Shown: in pieces, positions 12,990 through 15,525 of the stretch
How positions within the stretch are numbered: position 1 is the stretch's first letter
Layout of the letters: every line of letters begins with the position of its first letter
Source of the DNA: CAYUNA01 sp047629355
GTDB lineage: Bacteria; Bacteroidota; Bacteroidia; Chitinophagales; Saprospiraceae
Assembly (NCBI GenBank): GCA_047629355.1
Contig: JBLHWU010000158.1
Span: forward strand, 1 to 15,525
Direction: 5' to 3'
DNA: 15,525 nt
Position numbers and translations under genes: made by a program
The notes under the pieces: model-generated
Databases searched by the model: none
What the model was told of the DNA's origin: nothing
The model's input: only the letters and a program-made list of their open reading frames with translations

Positions 12990-14909
12990 ATGGCAGAAAT
13001 AGTAAAATATAACGAAGACAATATACGGTCACTTGATTGGAAGGAACACATTCGACTGCGACCAGGTATGTATATTGGTAAACTCGGCGATGGGGCGGCT
13101 GCGGATGATGGAATTTATGTATTGGTCAAAGAGGTTTTTGACAATTCGATTGACGAATATGTGATGGGACATGGGAAGTATATTGATGTGAAAATTGAGG
13201 ATGGTGAGGTACAAATTAGGGACTTTGGTCGGGGAATTCCTTTAGGGAAAGTGGTAGATTGTGTGTCCAAAATTAATACGGGTGGAAAGTATGATTCTAA
13301 GGCATTTAAAAAGTCGGTAGGTCTAAATGGAGTAGGAACGAAAGCGGTGAATGCGCTATCAGATTACTTCCGTGTGCAAGCAGTTCGGGAGGGGGAAACA
13401 AAAGTGGCGGAGTTTGAACGAGGGGTGCTTAAAGTCGATGCAAAAGTAACGAAAACGAAGGAGCAAAATGGAACAATAGTGTATTTTAGACCAGATGCTT
13501 CCATTTTTAAAAACTATAAATTTCGTCCAGAATACGTCGAAAATCAGTTGTGGAACTATGCGTATTTGAATGCAGGGTTAAAGATTCATTTCAATGGAAA
13601 AACCATGTATTCGCGGAATGGTTTGCTGGATTTGTTGATTAAAAAAACGAATACCGCAGAAAATTTACGTTACCCGATTATCCACTTAAAAGGGGATGAT
13701 ATTGAGTTGGCGATGACGCACGGTGGGCAATATGGTGAGCAATATTATTCCTTTGTGAATGGGCAAAACACAACGCAGGGTGGAACACACTTAAATGCTT
13801 TCAAAGAGGCGATAGTAAAGACAATTCGGGAGGTCTTAGGTAAAAACTATGACCCAAGAGATATTCGAGGTTCTATCATTTCAGCAATTAGTGTGCGGGT
13901 AGAGGAACCTGTTTTTGAATCGCAAACGAAGACGAAATTGGGTTCTGAAAAAGTAGCTCCCGATGGTGCGACGATGCGGACGTTTATCAATGATTTTATT
14001 AGTACAAAACTGGATAATTTCTTGCGTTCGAATTCTGATGTTTTGGATGCTTTGAAGAAGCGAATTTTGCAATCTGAACGGGAGCGAACAGAAATAGCTG
14101 GTATCAAAAAAGAGGCGAATCAGCGGAATAAAAAAGCATCGGTTCACAATAAAAAATTGCGGGATTGTCGCCTACATTTTTCGGATAATAATAGGAAAAC
14201 CGCGGAGGAAAGACGGTTGGCAACAACTATTTTTATTACAGAGGGAGACTCGGCGAGTGGGTCGATTACGAAGTCGCGGAATGTGCAGACACAGGCGGTT
14301 TTTAGTCTTCGGGGTAAGCCGAAAAACTGTTTTGGACAGTCGCGGCGAGAGATTTATACCAATGAAGAATTGCATTTGTTGCAACATGCTTTGGATATTG
14401 AAGATGGTTTGGATGGTTTGCGTTTTAATCGAGTAGTGATTGCGACGGATGCGGATGTAGATGGGATGCACATTCGGCTGCTTTTGCTGACTTTCTTTTT
14501 ACAATATTACCCAGATTTAGTGCGGAATGGACACCTTTATATATTGGAAACACCGTTGTTTCGGGTACGAGATAAGAAGAAGACTTTTTACTGTTATTCT
14601 GAAAAAGAGCGGCAGAGTGCGGTTAAGAAATTGCGGGGTAAAGCAGAAATTACCCGTTTCAAAGGACTGGGAGAGATTTCACCTAGTGAATTCGGTGCAT
14701 TCATCGGTGAGGATATTCGATTAGAGCCGGTGGTGATGTCAGATGATACGGATTTGGAGGGTATTTTATCTTATTTTATGGGTAAAAATACGCCGCAGCG
14801 ACAGCGATTTATTATTGATAACTTGCGGGTTGAACAAGATGAATTGGAGGATGAAGAAATTGAGGGATTTGAAGAAATACAAGAAGAATTAGCGGAAGCG
14901 GCAGGTTAA
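12990..14909 (+). CDS. parE: DNA topoisomerase IV subunit B (ParE)
   Basis: The 639-residue protein is the ATPase subunit of a type IIA topoisomerase, which with ParC decatenates daughter chromosomes. The GHKL ATPase site shows E48-x-x-D51-N52, DFGRGIP (78-84) and GLNGVGTKAVNALS (111-124). The transducer follows, and then the TOPRIM domain with EGDSASG (E418) and DADVDG (D487, D489, D491), which bind the catalytic magnesium. The N-terminal HIRLRPGMYIGKLGDG and FSLRGKPKN are of the ParE rather than the GyrB type. Length suits Bacteroidota ParE. The acidic tail (about 620-636, many Glu) is typical. No parC is in the window; the next gene is 12 bp away. ATG at 12990 agrees with the conserved YNEDNIRSLDW start. 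Confidence 0.9.
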   Translation: MAEIVKYNEDNIRSLDWKEHIRLRPGMYIGKLGDGAAADDGIYVLVKEVFDNSIDEYVMGHGKYIDVKIEDGEVQIRDFGRGIPLGKVVDCVSKINTGGKYDSKAFKKSVGLNGVGTKAVNALSDYFRVQAVREGETKVAEFERGVLKVDAKVTKTKEQNGTIVYFRPDASIFKNYKFRPEYVENQLWNYAYLNAGLKIHFNGKTMYSRNGLLDLLIKKTNTAENLRYPIIHLKGDDIELAMTHGGQYGEQYYSFVNGQNTTQGGTHLNAFKEAIVKTIREVLGKNYDPRDIRGSIISAISVRVEEPVFESQTKTKLGSEKVAPDGATMRTFINDFISTKLDNFLRSNSDVLDALKKRILQSERERTEIAGIKKEANQRNKKASVHNKKLRDCRLHFSDNNRKTAEERRLATTIFITEGDSASGSITKSRNVQTQAVFSLRGKPKNCFGQSRREIYTNEELHLLQHALDIEDGLDGLRFNRVVIATDADVDGMHIRLLLLTFFLQYYPDLVRNGHLYILETPLFRVRDKKKTFYCYSEKERQSAVKKLRGKAEITRFKGLGEISPSEFGAFIGEDIRLEPVVMSDDTDLEGILSYFMGKNTPQRQRFIIDNLRVEQDELEDEEIEGFEEIQEELAEAAG

Positions 14910-14921
14910 AAATAGTTATTA

Positions 14922-15311
14922 ATGAAAATTGAACATCTCGCAATTTGGGTAAAAAATTTGGAAAGAATGAAGTCGTCTTATGAAAAGTATTTTCAAGCGC
15001 AAGTAGGAGATTTGTATCATAATCCGACGAAAAATTTTAAGTCCTATTTTTTGTCTTTTGAAAGTGGTTGTCGGTTGGAGTTGATGCAAAAACGGGAGAT
15101 TCCAGATAACTTGAATGACGTTTTGGAAGAATATATTGGGATAATTCATTTTGCGGTTGCGACGGGGTCTAAGGAGACAGTTGATGATTTGACGGAGGAG
15201 TTGCGGCAAGATGGATTCCAGATTGTGGGTGAACCAAGGACTACGGGGGATGGGTATTATGAAAGCGTGGTGTTAGATCCTGAAAGGAATCGGATTGAGG
15301 TGACAGTTTGA
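14922..15311 (+). CDS. VOC-superfamily protein (glyoxalase/epimerase-like)
   Basis: The 129-residue protein is one full pair of beta-alpha-beta-beta-beta modules. Metal ligands expected for the vicinal-oxygen-chelate fold are present: H5 (KIEHLAIWV), E53 (RLELMQ), H76 (GIIHFAVA) and E126 (NRIEVTV). DPERNRIEV near the C-terminus is typical of glyoxalase I-like and methylmalonyl-CoA-epimerase-like members. The exact reaction (lactoylglutathione lyase, epimerase, dioxygenase or resistance protein) cannot be decided. It starts 12 bp after parE without a terminator between, so the two are probably co-transcribed. The link with topoisomerase IV is probably only positional. Its stop codon is the first base pair of the terminator hairpin. 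Confidence 0.85.
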   Translation: MKIEHLAIWVKNLERMKSSYEKYFQAQVGDLYHNPTKNFKSYFLSFESGCRLELMQKREIPDNLNDVLEEYIGIIHFAVATGSKETVDDLTEELRQDGFQIVGEPRTTGDGYYESVVLDPERNRIEVTV

Positions 15312-15343
15312 TTAAGGAGGTTCCTTCAAGGAACCTCCTTAAT
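15311..15343 (+). terminator. Terminator hairpin after parE and the VOC gene
   Basis: A perfect 15-bp stem (15311-15325 with 15329-15343) with loop TCA begins at the last base of the VOC stop codon. No long T run follows, so part of its action may be RNA stabilisation. Confidence 0.6.
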
Positions 15344-15525
15344 TGCAAACTTCAAGGGATTGATAGTTGGCACATGAAAAAATGAACTATTAACTTGAAT
15401 AGTTACTAACAATAGTTCGTGGTGAATTTTAAAGTAATTCATCGAGAGAAAAACTTTTAAAATTAACCATTTAATTATAACTAGCTGTTTTACAGTGGAT
15501 TAAGGAGGTTTTTTAAATTTGAAAA
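15344..15525. other. Non-coding end of window with hairpin fragments
   Basis: GAACTATT (15382-15389) can pair with AATAGTTC (15411-15418). GATTAAGGAGGTT (15498-15510) repeats the left arm of the terminator at 15310-15322 and is followed by a T run. No gene is seen. Confidence 0.45.

Overview
The window looks like a chromosomal segment of an AT-rich member of the Bacteroidota, possibly a saprospirian. This rests on repeated TAnnTTTG-type -7 promoter boxes, the absence of clear Shine-Dalgarno sites, the ParE type, and intergenic spaces full of palindromic and heptameric repeats. No phage structural, transposase or integrase gene is visible.

Layout. 1-690 is non-coding: terminator-like hairpins and two palindromic elements. 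It is followed by an MFS transporter (+) and a class I SAM methyltransferase (-), with two CRISPR-repeat-like units between them. At 3138-4643 two paralogous Lys/Ala-rich phasin-like proteins lie in tandem. The first adds a histone H1-like tail and a C-terminal helix-hairpin-helix domain. A terminator separates them from a lipase-like alpha/beta hydrolase (4772-5518). A 212-bp imperfect palindrome precedes a FrnE-type DsbA oxidoreductase (-).

6500-9240 holds no credible protein gene but is dense in RNA structure. It contains a long hairpin element, a heptamer repeat array, and a tRNA-Asp(GUC) whose T-arm is interrupted by about 200 bp. Next comes an approximately 860-nt highly structured RNA with a tRNA-Lys-like cloverleaf in its middle, ending in a U-rich terminator. 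A more canonical tRNA-Lys(UUU) then follows with a structured trailer. This is the most unusual part of the window. Its setting resembles the giant ornate RNAs (GOLLD, ROOL) known to lie next to or around tRNAs, but I could not test family membership.

9251-15525: a secreted bleomycin-hydrolase-type C1 peptidase (-), a full-length vitamin K-dependent gamma-carboxylase homologue (-), and a small two-helix membrane protein (-) with no ordinary start codon and a C-terminus made of repeat sequence. These are followed by topoisomerase IV subunit B (parE, +) and a VOC-superfamily protein 12 bp downstream, closed by a 15-bp terminator hairpin.

Functional links are limited. parE and the VOC gene are probably co-transcribed. 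The phasin-like pair resembles the PhaI/PhaF arrangement of polyester-granule proteins, but no PHA synthase is in the window.
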